Origin: Flavobacteriales bacterium
GTDB lineage: Bacteria > Bacteroidota > Bacteroidia > Flavobacteriales_F > PHOS-HE28
Direction: 5' to 3'
Assembly (NCBI GenBank): GCA_019912395.1
Contig: JAIOIH010000035.1
Span: 1-42,964 of the forward strand
DNA length: 42,964 nucleotides
Part shown: positions 8,720 through 15,352 of the stretch, one piece after another
Position numbering within the stretch: the first letter of the stretch is position 1
Layout of the letters: each line of letters opens with the position of its first letter
The notes under the pieces: model-generated
The model's input: only the letters and a program-made list of their open reading frames with translations
Database searches by the model: none
Told to the model about the DNA's origin: nothing
Translations under genes and position numbers: made by a program

Positions 8720-9550
8720 ATGCGCCACATCATTTCTATTGCAGCCCTTTGTCTGTTGCTTCTTCAAACCACGGCATTGCATGCGCAAGCCGATGCTGGT
8801 CCAGACCAGTGGACCTGTCTTGATACGGTCTCGATGCAAGCCACCGCAACGTCAGCAGGGAATACCGCCTTCTGGTCATTGTCCAGCGGGTTCGCGACGA
8901 TCGTCAATCCTTCGGATCCCCTGACCTTGGTGACCGACATCTGGATCGGCACTAACGTCCTCACTTGGACCGTCATCACGCCGATGGATACGACCACTGA
9001 TGACGTGAACATCTACCGTGTGGAATTCGACCCCGGCATCGCCAACGCGGGACCGGACCAGGTCGTTCTCGCTCCGCCTTACACCACCAACTTGAACGCA
9101 AATCAGCCGATCTTCCCGCAGGTTTGTACATGGACGGTGGTCCAAGGCATGGGCGATATCAGCAACCCCAATAACCCCTTCAGCGAGGTAACCTCCTTAG
9201 GTCTGGGTGAAAACATCTTCCAGTGGACCTGCGACGACGGACCGTGCAGCACCTTCGTCAATGCGGACCAAGTGATGATATCCGTGGAACTGGGAACATC
9301 CGTTGCGATGGTGGGGAACGGCGATCCAATGACGTTATGGTTCGACAATGCTGCCGGGCTGTTGCGCATGGCCGGAAATACGCAGTACAGGTCGTTGAGC
9401 ATCGTCAATGCGATGGGCCAGCAAGTTCCCGTTGGCTCTGACCGCACCGGTGCAACGGTGGACGTGAGCAGCCTGTCTCCGGGCGTTTATGCCGCGATCG
9501 CGATCATCGGTGGGGAACGCATGACCTTGCGCTTCGTGGTGGGGCACTGA
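8720..9550 (+). CDS. Secreted tandem PKD-like protein, paralogue 2 (T9SS type A)
   Basis: 276 residues. The ATG at 8720 gives the signal peptide 'MRHIISIAALCLLLLQTTALHAQ'. The mature protein starts at once with 'ADAGPDQWTC', the first PKD-like repeat; the second starts 'ANAGPDQVVL' and carries 'FQWTCDDGPCSTF'. The C-terminal ~70 residues form a degenerate type A sorting domain ('LSIVNAMGQQV...LSPGVYAAIAIIGGERMTLRFVV'). Same order and signature residues as the products at 3722 and 9727. Paralogue 1 lies about 4 kb away with an unrelated cluster between them; paralogue 3 is the next gene. Likely a cell-surface or released protein; function not known. Confidence 0.75.
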   Translation: MRHIISIAALCLLLLQTTALHAQADAGPDQWTCLDTVSMQATATSAGNTAFWSLSSGFATIVNPSDPLTLVTDIWIGTNVLTWTVITPMDTTTDDVNIYRVEFDPGIANAGPDQVVLAPPYTTNLNANQPIFPQVCTWTVVQGMGDISNPNNPFSEVTSLGLGENIFQWTCDDGPCSTFVNADQVMISVELGTSVAMVGNGDPMTLWFDNAAGLLRMAGNTQYRSLSIVNAMGQQVPVGSDRTGATVDVSSLSPGVYAAIAIIGGERMTLRFVVGH

Positions 9551-9726
9551 ACCCGCTCCCCTACTTACGTCCCATGGTCGAAAAGAACCGACCTCGAAGT
9601 CTCCGCGAACGAAGACTTCAGAAAGCTGAAACTGGACGATCTCAACACCGGCCGGTTGGATCTACTTTGATGATCGTTGTGACGCGTTACGTGCAAGCTC
9701 GCATCTTTAGGAAAACCATTTCGGCC

Positions 9727-10560
9727 ATGAAGACGTGTTTTCTCATTGCCAGTGCGTCACTTTCGTTCGCGACGATGACTTGCAAGGGCCAAGTTGCAGA
9801 TGCAGGTCCCGACACAACGCTATGTGTCGACTCCTACACCATGCTGGGGAGCGCGCTTCCTCCGGGCGCTACCGGGCAATGGGTGCTCTACACCGGATGT
9901 GCCACGTTTACCCAACCGTCATCGCCGACCACCCTGATAACAAACCTCTGCATCGGTGAAAATATAGCCGGCTGGGTGGTGAACGACAATGGAACGATCA
10001 CCCTTGATCAAGTGGCGATCACCGTGTACGATCCCGACATGCCCTTCGCCAATGCAGGCATGGACCAGACCATTGTTGGACCACAGAACTGGGCTCAACT
10101 CAGCGGTTCGCCCACACCGATCTGGCCAGCCACGTGCTCGTGGACCATACTTACAGGCCCATCCATCCTGAACGACCCAACTGACCCTTACGCCATAGCC
10201 GGAGGGCTTGGAACGGGAGAGAATATATTCCTCTGGACCTGCGAGAACGGCCCTTGCTGGAGCAGCCCTACAGCCGATACCGTGGTGATCCAGATGATGA
10301 TGGTGGTGAACGGACTGTCAACTACAGAAGCCAATAGCACAAATTCGCTGGCTTACGACCCTTCAACTCAAGAGCTCCGCGTAATGAAAGGCACAGCATT
10401 GGAAGCGATGGAGGTCACGGACATCCGTGGGCGATCAATCACAAGAGTTGGTAGAGGCACGCGGTCCATAAGCATGGCCGACCAGCCGGACGGTATCTAC
10501 CTGGCACGGGCGATCATGGATGATCGACCTGTGGTCCTTCGTTTCGTGGTAACACACTGA
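9727..10560 (+). CDS. Secreted tandem PKD-like protein, paralogue 3 (T9SS type A)
   Basis: 277 residues from the ATG at 9727; signal peptide 'MKTCFLIASASLSFATMTCKGQ' with an unusual Cys near its end. 'ADAGPDTTLC' begins repeat 1, 'ANAGMDQTIV' repeat 2 (AGPD changed to AGMD), and 'FLWTCENGPCWSS' is the family signature. The end is a type A-like sorting domain ('MEVTDIRGRSITRVG...DGIYLARAIMDDRPVVLRFVV'). It directly follows paralogue 2 (176 bp gap), suggesting tandem duplication, while divergence among the three is high outside the signature positions. A repeat-rich gap follows. Confidence 0.75.
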   Translation: MKTCFLIASASLSFATMTCKGQVADAGPDTTLCVDSYTMLGSALPPGATGQWVLYTGCATFTQPSSPTTLITNLCIGENIAGWVVNDNGTITLDQVAITVYDPDMPFANAGMDQTIVGPQNWAQLSGSPTPIWPATCSWTILTGPSILNDPTDPYAIAGGLGTGENIFLWTCENGPCWSSPTADTVVIQMMMVVNGLSTTEANSTNSLAYDPSTQELRVMKGTALEAMEVTDIRGRSITRVGRGTRSISMADQPDGIYLARAIMDDRPVVLRFVVTH

Positions 10561-10570
10561 TCTGCATTTC

Positions 10571-10642
10571 GCGTTAGGGATTGGACTGGAAAGCCGGCAA
10601 GCGAGGAACGAGTGCGGACTTGGAGGGGAAAGCCCGACGGCG
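10571..10642 (+). other. Candidate structured intergenic element
   Basis: After the paralogue 3 stop is a ~70-bp stretch with two similar halves: 'GCGTTAGGGATTGGACTGGA' plus 'AAGCCGGC', then 'GCGGACTTGGAGGGGAAAGC' plus 'CCGACGGC'. The phrase pattern (GCGTTAGGGAT ... GGAAAGCC ... GGACTTG ... GAAAGCCCGAC) resembles an intergenic element I believe recurs in Bacteroidota; that is memory and not a search result. It could be a small structured RNA or a mobile repeat. Confidence 0.35.
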
Positions 10643-10649
10643 TTGCTTC

Positions 10650-10701
10650 TGAGCGAAGTCGAAGGATGAATGCCGTAACGCCCACCCTTCGACTACGCTC
10701 A
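10650..10701. repeat. REP-like inverted repeat
   Basis: TGAGCGAAGTCGAAGG (10650-10665) is the inverse of CCTTCGACTACGCTCA (10686-10701), 15 of 16 positions, with a ~20-nt loop. The arm CCTTCGACTACGCTCAGGGT is of a type commonly dispersed between genes in many bacteria. It could also act as a terminator, but no T run follows. Confidence 0.6.
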
Positions 10702-10773
10702 GGGTGATGATGTCCGATATTCGCGTTTGGACCCGATCTTCGCGCAGCAGGCGCTGGAGCGGTCAGAGCATTT

Positions 10774-10804
10774 TCTGATCTTCTGATCGTCTGATCATCT
10801 GATC
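10774..10804 (+). repeat. Four tandem TCTGATC heptamers before the carboxylase start
   Basis: TCTGATC occurs at 10774, 10782, 10790 and 10798, an exact 8-nt period with one variable base between copies (t, g, a). The array ends 3 nt before the ATG at 10808, in the position of a ribosome-binding or leader region. Confidence 0.85.
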
Positions 10805-10807
10805 CAC

Positions 10808-12448
10808 ATGGCCGAAAAGATCGACATCGAAGCCTCCAAGAACGAGGACCATAACAAGCTCGCTATCTCCGAGCTTCACAAGCGTCTCCACAAGATCCAC
10901 GAAGGCGGTGGTGAAAAGCGTATCGCCAAGCTGCACAAGCAGGGCAAGATGACCGCCCGCGAGCGCATCGATGCCCTGCTGGACCCCAAGAGCCCGCGCA
11001 TCGAGATCGGGGCCTTCGCTGCGGACGGCATGTACGAAGAATATGGCGGTGCGCCCAGCGCCGGCGTGATGGTGGTGATCGGCTACGTGAGCAAGCGCCA
11101 GTGCATGGTGGTGGCCAACGACGCCACCGTGAAGGCCGGCGCCTGGTTCCCCATGACCGCCAAGAAGAACCTCCGCGCACAGGAGATCGCCATCGAGAAC
11201 CGCCTGCCCATCATCTACCTCGTGGACAGTGCCGGCGTCTTCCTCCCCATGCAGGACGAGATCTTCCCCGACAAGGAGCACTTCGGAAGGATCTTTCGCA
11301 ACAACGCCGTGATGAGCTCCATGGGCATCACGCAGATCGCCGCCATCATGGGCAGTTGCGTGGCCGGTGGCGCCTACCTGCCCATCATGAGCGATGAAGC
11401 CCTCATCGTGGAGAAGACCGGCAGCATTTTCCTTGCCGGGAGCTACCTCGTAAAAGCCGCCATCGGTGAGGACATTGACAACGAGACCCTCGGCGGCGCG
11501 ACCACCCACAGCGAGATCAGCGGTGTGGTGGACTACAAATGCAAGGATGATGCGGAATGCCTGAAGACCATCCGCGACATCATGGACAAGCTCGGCAAGC
11601 CGAAGGACGCAGGCTTCAGTCGCGAGAAAGCGAAGGCACCGAAGGCGGACGAGAAGGAACTCTACGGCATCCTCCCGGTGGATCGCACCAAGCCCTACGA
11701 CATGCGCGACGTGATCGCCCGCTTGGTGGACAACAGCGAATTCACGGAGTACAAGAAGGGCTACGGCCAGAGCATCATCACCGCCTACGCCCGCATCGAC
11801 GGCTGGGCCGTGGGCATCGTGGCCAACCAGCGCAAAGTGGTGAAGAGCAAGAAGGGCGAGATGCAGTTCGGCGGCGTGATCTACAGCGACAGCGCCGACA
11901 AGGCCACGCGCTTCATCGCCAACTGCAACCAGAAGAACATTCCGCTGGTCTTCCTACAGGACGTCACCGGCTTCATGGTGGGCAGCCGGAGCGAGCAGGG
12001 CGGCATCATCAAGGACGGCGCGAAAATGGTGAACGCCGTGGCCAACAGCGTGGTGCCGAAGTTCACCATCATCATCGGCAACAGCTACGGCGCCGGCAAC
12101 TACGCCATGTGCGGCAAGGCCTACGACCCGCGCCTCATCGTGGGCTGGCCCAGCGCCCAAGTGGCCGTGATGGGCGGCGACCAGGCCAGCAAGGTGATGC
12201 TCCAGATCGAGGTGAGCGCCCTGAAAGGCCGCGGCGAAGTGATCACACCGGAGAACGAAAAGGAACTCCTGGACAAGATCCGCAAGAAGTACGAGGACAC
12301 TACCTCGCCGTATTATGCGGCCTCACGGCTGTGGCTGGATGCGGTGATCGATCCGTTGGAAACGCGGACTTGGGTGAGCATGGGGATCGAGGCTGCAGCG
12401 CAGGCGCCTGCTACGCGGGAATTCAATATGGGAGTGTTGCAGACGTGA
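10808..12448 (+). CDS. Acyl-CoA carboxylase, carboxyltransferase (beta) subunit
   Basis: 546 residues, full length for the family. It transfers CO2 from carboxybiotin to an acyl-CoA (propionyl-, methylcrotonyl- or related) in cytoplasmic branched-chain amino acid or propionate metabolism. N-terminal crotonase-like half: 'GKMTARERIDALLD', 'VVANDATVKAGAWFPMTAKK', 'DSAGVFLPMQDEIFPDKEHFGRIF', 'MGSCVAGGAYLPIMSDE', 'LGGATTHSEISGVVDY'. C-terminal half: 'GWAVGIVANQR', 'IPLVFLQDVTGFMVG', 'IIIGNSYGAGNYAMCGKAYDPR', 'AQVAVMGGDQA'. The 'LPMQDEIFPDKEHFGRIF' segment is closest to methylcrotonyl-CoA carboxylase beta chains, but substrate cannot be fixed from sequence. No biotin-carboxylase partner lies nearby. 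The final 117 bp recur at 12763-12879, and four TCTGATC repeats precede the start. Confidence 0.9.
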   Translation: MAEKIDIEASKNEDHNKLAISELHKRLHKIHEGGGEKRIAKLHKQGKMTARERIDALLDPKSPRIEIGAFAADGMYEEYGGAPSAGVMVVIGYVSKRQCMVVANDATVKAGAWFPMTAKKNLRAQEIAIENRLPIIYLVDSAGVFLPMQDEIFPDKEHFGRIFRNNAVMSSMGITQIAAIMGSCVAGGAYLPIMSDEALIVEKTGSIFLAGSYLVKAAIGEDIDNETLGGATTHSEISGVVDYKCKDDAECLKTIRDIMDKLGKPKDAGFSREKAKAPKADEKELYGILPVDRTKPYDMRDVIARLVDNSEFTEYKKGYGQSIITAYARIDGWAVGIVANQRKVVKSKKGEMQFGGVIYSDSADKATRFIANCNQKNIPLVFLQDVTGFMVGSRSEQGGIIKDGAKMVNAVANSVVPKFTIIIGNSYGAGNYAMCGKAYDPRLIVGWPSAQVAVMGGDQASKVMLQIEVSALKGRGEVITPENEKELLDKIRKKYEDTTSPYYAASRLWLDAVIDPLETRTWVSMGIEAAAQAPATREFNMGVLQT

Positions 12449-12466
12449 ACACTTAGACGCTCATTC

Positions 12467-12679
12467 ATGCGCAGACGCGAAGTTTTACTCGACAAAAAGA
12501 AAGTGCTCCGATCCGTCAGCCTTATGTCTGATCGCTTCAGCTTGGACGAATTCGTGGACCGAATGATCATTCTCGAGAAGATCGAACGTGGACTCGCTGA
12601 TATTGAAGCTGGCCGAACTTTCACGTTGGAAGAAGTGAAGAAGCGGTTCGACCACATTCTGACGAAGGGAACCAAATGA
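12467..12679 (+). CDS. Small antitoxin-like protein
   Basis: 70 residues from ATG 12467, or 51 from ATG 12524 ('MSDRFSLDEFVDRM'); the shorter form is more natural for the family. The core 'EFVDRMIILEKIERGLADIEAGRTFTLEEVKKRFDHILTK' has the 'I..GL.D...GR..T.EEV..R' pattern of RelB/ParD-type antitoxins in Bacteroidota. Its stop overlaps a downstream ATG (ATGA at 12676), as in antitoxin-toxin operons, but the next frame does not look like a toxin; after ~30 residues it runs into a carboxylase-tail copy. So the toxin is missing or replaced. I infer an orphan antitoxin brought in with the insertion at the carboxylase 3' end. Confidence 0.55.
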   Translation: MRRREVLLDKKKVLRSVSLMSDRFSLDEFVDRMIILEKIERGLADIEAGRTFTLEEVKKRFDHILTKGTK

Positions 12680-12879
12680 GGAGTGCATCATCGATCCGCA
12701 GCAAGTGCGAGAAAACCATCAGCACGTACCACCCGGCAGCTGGTCCCGCATTTGATGCGGGATGGCTGGGTGCGGTGATCGATCCGCTGGAAACACGGAC
12801 GTGGATCTCGACGGGGATAGAGGCGGCGGCGCAGGCGCCTGCTACAGGGGAATTCAATATGGGGGTTTTGCAGACGTGA
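12676..12879 (+). pseudogene. Chimeric ORF ending in a second copy of the carboxylase C-terminus
   Basis: The frame begins at an ATG overlapping the antitoxin-like stop. The first ~29 codons match nothing I recognise and include a CCCGCAT/ATGCGGG hairpin. From 12763 to the stop it is a copy of the carboxylase 3' end (12332-12448): 39 codons, 17 base differences (85% identity), encoding 'WLGAVIDPLETRTWISTGIE' and ending 'EFNMGVLQT'. Only 4 of 38 residues differ and most base changes are at third positions, so both copies evolved under protein-level constraint before becoming neighbours. This looks like a recombination or insertion scar and not a functional gene. Confidence 0.7.
12744..12762. 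repeat. Short perfect hairpin TCCCGCAT-TTG-ATGCGGGA
   Basis: Eight perfect base pairs around a 3-nt loop. It ends exactly where the carboxylase-tail copy begins (12763), so it may mark the recombination junction. Confidence 0.6.
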
Positions 12880-12929
12880 TCTTTTACATCGACCGGAATC
12901 GCGATGTGGGCGTGCCGTTGATCAATTTC

Positions 12930-12956
12930 GGGCGGACCGTTTCACCGGGCGGACCG
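12930..12956. repeat. Direct repeat GGGCGGACCG
   Basis: Two identical 10-mers at 12930-12939 and 12947-12956 (17-nt period) next to the left flanking palindrome of the RAYT element. Confidence 0.6.
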
Positions 12957-12974
12957 ATCATGATCGGTCCCTAC
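12951..12974 (-). repeat. REP-like palindrome with GTAG, left of the RAYT gene
   Basis: GGACCGATCATGATCGGTCC (12951-12970) is a perfect 20-bp palindrome. On the minus strand it is immediately preceded by GTAG (plus-strand CTAC at 12971-12974), the tetranucleotide that marks the 5' foot of REP hairpins recognised by RAYT enzymes. It abuts the 3' end of the transposase gene (stop at 12971). Confidence 0.75.
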
Positions 12975-13711
12975 CCGTTGAAACGATCGCCTTTCCAATT
13001 TTTCGGGTTGTCGCGGATGTAATCCGCGATGCGTTGGTGTTCCGCGTCATCGCGGATGATGCGGTCCCAATAATTGTGTTGCCATAACCGTGTGCCGCGG
13101 GGCAACAAACCATCACGGTACGCGATGCGGGTAACGGCGGATTTATACGACGCGACGATCTGGCCCAACGCGCCACGCGGGATGCCCGGTGGTTTCCGCG
13201 GATCCTGTAGGGGCGCGCCATGACGCGCCCGTGTGCGTTGGTCATGTGCGTCGGCCGTGTCGGGATCACCGCCGGGCGTTCCGGTAACGGGATCATCGGG
13301 CGTTGTTTCGGATGTATTGTCCGCGATGCCATGCGCATCCCGCGCACCAATGCCGGGCGCGTCCGACGCGTTCGTATCGGGCGCGTCATGACGCGCCCCT
13401 ACGTCCAACGCACCGCCCCGCACATCCCCACGCGCGTCCACCAACCGTTCCCGTATCACAACGATCCCATGCACATGGTTGGGCATCACAACAAATTCCC
13501 CGACATCCACATGCGGCATGTGTTCAGGTATCGCATCCCAACATTGTTGGGCCAATTCACCGATGGGTGATCGATGCATCACCGCATCCGCGATGCGCCC
13601 GAACCAATGGCGGCGGTCATCGGTGCAGATCGTTACATAATACGCACCCTGTTGGGCGTAATCATATCCCCGCATCCGGATCGTGCGGCGCTTCGGTAAT
13701 TCACGGGCCAT
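12971..13711 (-). CDS. REP-associated tyrosine transposase (RAYT), with REPs inside the ORF
   Basis: 246 residues, Y1/IS200-like HUH fold. 'GYDYAQQGAYYVTICTDDRRHWFG' is the N-terminal strand set; 'MPNHVHG' holds the metal-binding His pair (79 and 81); 'QIVASYKSAVTRI' is the following helix; 'WQHNYWDRIIRDDAEHQRIADYIRDNPKNW' holds the catalytic Tyr (214). RAYTs cut and rejoin single-stranded DNA at REP hairpins; cellular role unclear. Between His81 and Tyr214 is a low-complexity Asp/Ala/Gly/Thr/Pro-rich linker (~residues 92-175). Its borders 'GARHDAP' (105-111) and 'RARHGAP' (161-167) are translations of two GTAG-flanked palindromes. Palindromes also flank the gene. A -7-like GATATTCG ends 3 nt before the ATG. 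Confidence 0.85.
   Translation of the reverse strand: MARELPKRRTIRMRGYDYAQQGAYYVTICTDDRRHWFGRIADAVMHRSPIGELAQQCWDAIPEHMPHVDVGEFVVMPNHVHGIVVIRERLVDARGDVRGGALDVGARHDAPDTNASDAPGIGARDAHGIADNTSETTPDDPVTGTPGGDPDTADAHDQRTRARHGAPLQDPRKPPGIPRGALGQIVASYKSAVTRIAYRDGLLPRGTRLWQHNYWDRIIRDDAEHQRIADYIRDNPKNWKGDRFNG
13207..13230 (+). repeat. REP-like GTAG-palindrome inside the RAYT gene (copy 1)
   Basis: GTAG at 13207-13210 is followed directly by GGGCGCGCCATGACGCGCCC (13211-13230), a 20-bp palindrome with one mismatched pair. On the minus strand it encodes residues ~161-167 of the transposase. Confidence 0.75.
13379..13402 (-). repeat. REP-like GTAG-palindrome inside the RAYT gene (copy 2, inverted)
   Basis: GGGCGCGTCATGACGCGCCC (13379-13398) is a perfect palindrome; its GTAG is on the minus strand (CTAC at 13399-13402). 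Over 25 nt it differs from copy 1 by one base and is inverted relative to it, so the two form a REP pair spanning 13207-13402. Confidence 0.75.
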
Positions 13712-13745
13712 GCACGAATATCGGCATCACCAGTTGAACGGTTTC

Positions 13746-13765
13746 GGGCCGATCATGATCGGCCC
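13746..13765. repeat. Palindrome on the far side of the RAYT gene
   Basis: GGGCCGATCATGATCGGCCC is a perfect 20-bp palindrome sharing the 14-bp core CCGATCATGATCGG with the left flank. It lacks GTAG (GTGT on the minus strand). The methyltransferase stop codon at 13753 lies inside it. Confidence 0.8.
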
Positions 13766-14295
13766 ACACCCCGCCCAACCCAAACCGAATACAACCGCGC
13801 TCCCCCGAACGCAGAAGTCCGCTCTCCAAGCCGCTGCACCGTTCCAAATCCGCGATCAGCGCATAGTTGCGACAACGCAACAAACGATAGCGGATGCGGC
13901 ACCCATGGGTTCGGGCTGCCCGTATCGTACTCCACGAGCAGGAGTGCCCCCGTGGGTTTCAACGATGTGCTTATGCGCTGTATGAATGCAGCCTGGTCGC
14001 GCACGAAATGCAAGGCGTTCGCGAGGAGGATGCCGTCCAGGTCCTTCATCGCCAGTGGCTCGGTAACGAAATCGCCCACGTGTTTCGTGATCTGCACGTT
14101 TCCGTGCAGATCAGGCACTTGCTTCACGGCCGTGGCATTGTGATCCATGGCGGCGATGGTGCTTCCCGTCGGCAGCAATTCGGCAAGCGCCCGCGTGAAT
14201 GTGCCCGTACCGCAGCCGAGGTCCGCCCAATGCTGCGGCCGGCCGATCGACATTGGAGCATTGCGCAACAAGTCTACCGCATCGCGATGATCCAT
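13753..14295 (-). CDS. SAM-dependent class I methyltransferase
   Basis: 180 residues from the ATG at 14295 ('MDHRDAVDLLRNAP'); the frame opens farther upstream, but this start has TACACTTG, a -7-like element, 4 nt before it. Motif I is 'WADLGCGTGTFTRALAELLPTGSTIAAMDHN', the glycine-rich SAM loop followed by the acidic residue ending strand 2. 'DGILLANALHFVRDQAAFIQRISTSLKPTGALLLVEYD' covers motifs II-III of small-molecule methyltransferases (Methyltransf_11/25 type). Substrate unknown. The C-terminus is odd: the last residues 'GRGVGRS' and the TGA stop lie in or next to the palindrome at 13746-13765, so the native tail may have been cut by the neighbouring RAYT element. Confidence 0.8.
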   Translation of the reverse strand: MDHRDAVDLLRNAPMSIGRPQHWADLGCGTGTFTRALAELLPTGSTIAAMDHNATAVKQVPDLHGNVQITKHVGDFVTEPLAMKDLDGILLANALHFVRDQAAFIQRISTSLKPTGALLLVEYDTGSPNPWVPHPLSFVALSQLCADRGFGTVQRLGERTSAFGGARLYSVWVGRGVGRS

Positions 14296-14466
14296 GGGGC
14301 AAGTGTAGGCACTTACGCATACCAACACCTCCCGAACGCTCCCGCAAATCTTTCCGGCCACACGAATTTGAGCTCGTGGACGAACTGGCCGGTGCGACTT
14401 GTGGCACTACCATACTTCTACTCGTTCGCAAGCGTTGCTCATCGCTCAGCGCTTTCCGGCAGTCTT

Positions 14467-14610
14467 CCTCGGAAGCCGAAGCCTTGGCGAAGGTTTCAGC
14501 CTGCTACACGGAACGAGCTTTAATGCCTTGATGGTTTGCTAAGGTACCGAGCCGTGATGGACTCACTTCGTGAAGCCTGGGGACCTTCGCCAAGGCTTCG
14601 GCCCCCGAGG
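14467..14610. mobile_element. Candidate MITE-like element with 28-bp inverted ends
   Basis: 14467-14494 and 14583-14610 are inverted copies: an 18-bp core CCGAAGCCTTGGCGAAGG is perfect, and over 28 bp only two positions differ. They bound a ~144-bp unit without an ORF. No target-site duplication was seen, so mobility is only inferred. Confidence 0.5.
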
Positions 14611-14614
14611 GAGC

Positions 14615-14700
14615 CTTCATCTCAATTCACCCAGTGATGTCCAGAACAAAGGCCCATAAATCCCCCTCGCCGTTCACGGTGGAACCGTGCTTACGGCAGG
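14615..14700. repeat. Dispersed repeat, copy 1
   Basis: From CTTCATCTCAAT onward it aligns without gaps for ~70 bp at roughly 75% to copy 2 at 23666. Upstream similarity ('CGTGAAG..C.GG.GAC') continues in both, but in copy 1 about 30 bp carrying the second inverted-repeat arm separate the two parts. Confidence 0.6.
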
Positions 14701-14750
14701 CAGGCGCAGAGCATTGTCGGGTGATCCGGATCACGGAACGATAAACCGGT

Positions 14751-15155
14751 TCAGTGAAAGACGAGTACGGCGAGGACGAGGGTACTGAGGCTTGTGAGCA
14801 GCATGATCTTGCCCAGCACTTCCGAACGTGCGGCCCAGCGTTCGCCCTTGCCGACAGCAAAAGTGAGCAGGGTGATCAATACGATCATGACGACCACAAG
14901 AACGAGTTTGGCAATGAGCAACGGAAGGTCCGGCAACACGTTCCAATAGGGGCCCATCAAGAACAGGCCCGAGACCACCAACAAAGCCAACCCGATGGCA
15001 CCCATCCGGGTCAAGATGGACGTGCGCTGCCGGAACGTCCTTGCATCCTCGCCCTGCAGGTCGGCATTGCCGACACCTAGGAAGATGAACGCGAATCCGG
15101 TGCCCAAGCCCATCACCAGGCCCAGGAAATGAAGGATGAGCATAGCGTCATGCAT
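14751..15155 (-). CDS. Small integral membrane protein, DUF2269/CopD-like
   Basis: 134 residues starting 'MHDAMLILHFLGLVMGLGTGF' at 15155; longer in-frame starts add a hydrophilic stretch that does not fit. Four membrane helices are visible: ~5-28, ~48-70 ('AIGLALLVVSGLFLMG'), ~78-101 ('LLIAKLVLVVVMIVLITLLTFAV') and ~112-132 ('IMLLTSLSTLVLAVLVF'). The N-terminal His in a 'LHFLG' helix and the overall layout recall the DUF2269/CopD-like four-helix family. Function unknown. It is divergent from the TerC gene with a 197-bp shared upstream region, so co-regulation is possible. Confidence 0.65.
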   Translation of the reverse strand: MHDAMLILHFLGLVMGLGTGFAFIFLGVGNADLQGEDARTFRQRTSILTRMGAIGLALLVVSGLFLMGPYWNVLPDLPLLIAKLVLVVVMIVLITLLTFAVGKGERWAARSEVLGKIMLLTSLSTLVLAVLVFH

Positions 15156-15352
15156 CGTACACTGGTTTTGGTCCGATCGATCGACCTTCCCGCCACGTTC
15201 CGCTTCCACCGCAACACGAATGTAATACGCCGATCGCGTGAAGCCGACACGTGCGGTCGATCGTTCTTTTGTGTCAACCCATTCCGGGGAAACGGGATTA
15301 CTTTTTGATCCGGAAAGTTCACGCAACACATTCCGTTCAGACCTTCGCGGCC

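Larger units (their letters stand above)
14296..14750. other. Repeat-rich intergenic region, 455 bp
   Basis: No gene is supported. It holds the 28-bp inverted-repeat pair (14467-14610) and copy 1 of the dispersed repeat (about 14540-14700), and lies next to the RAYT/methyltransferase region. Confidence 0.6.
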
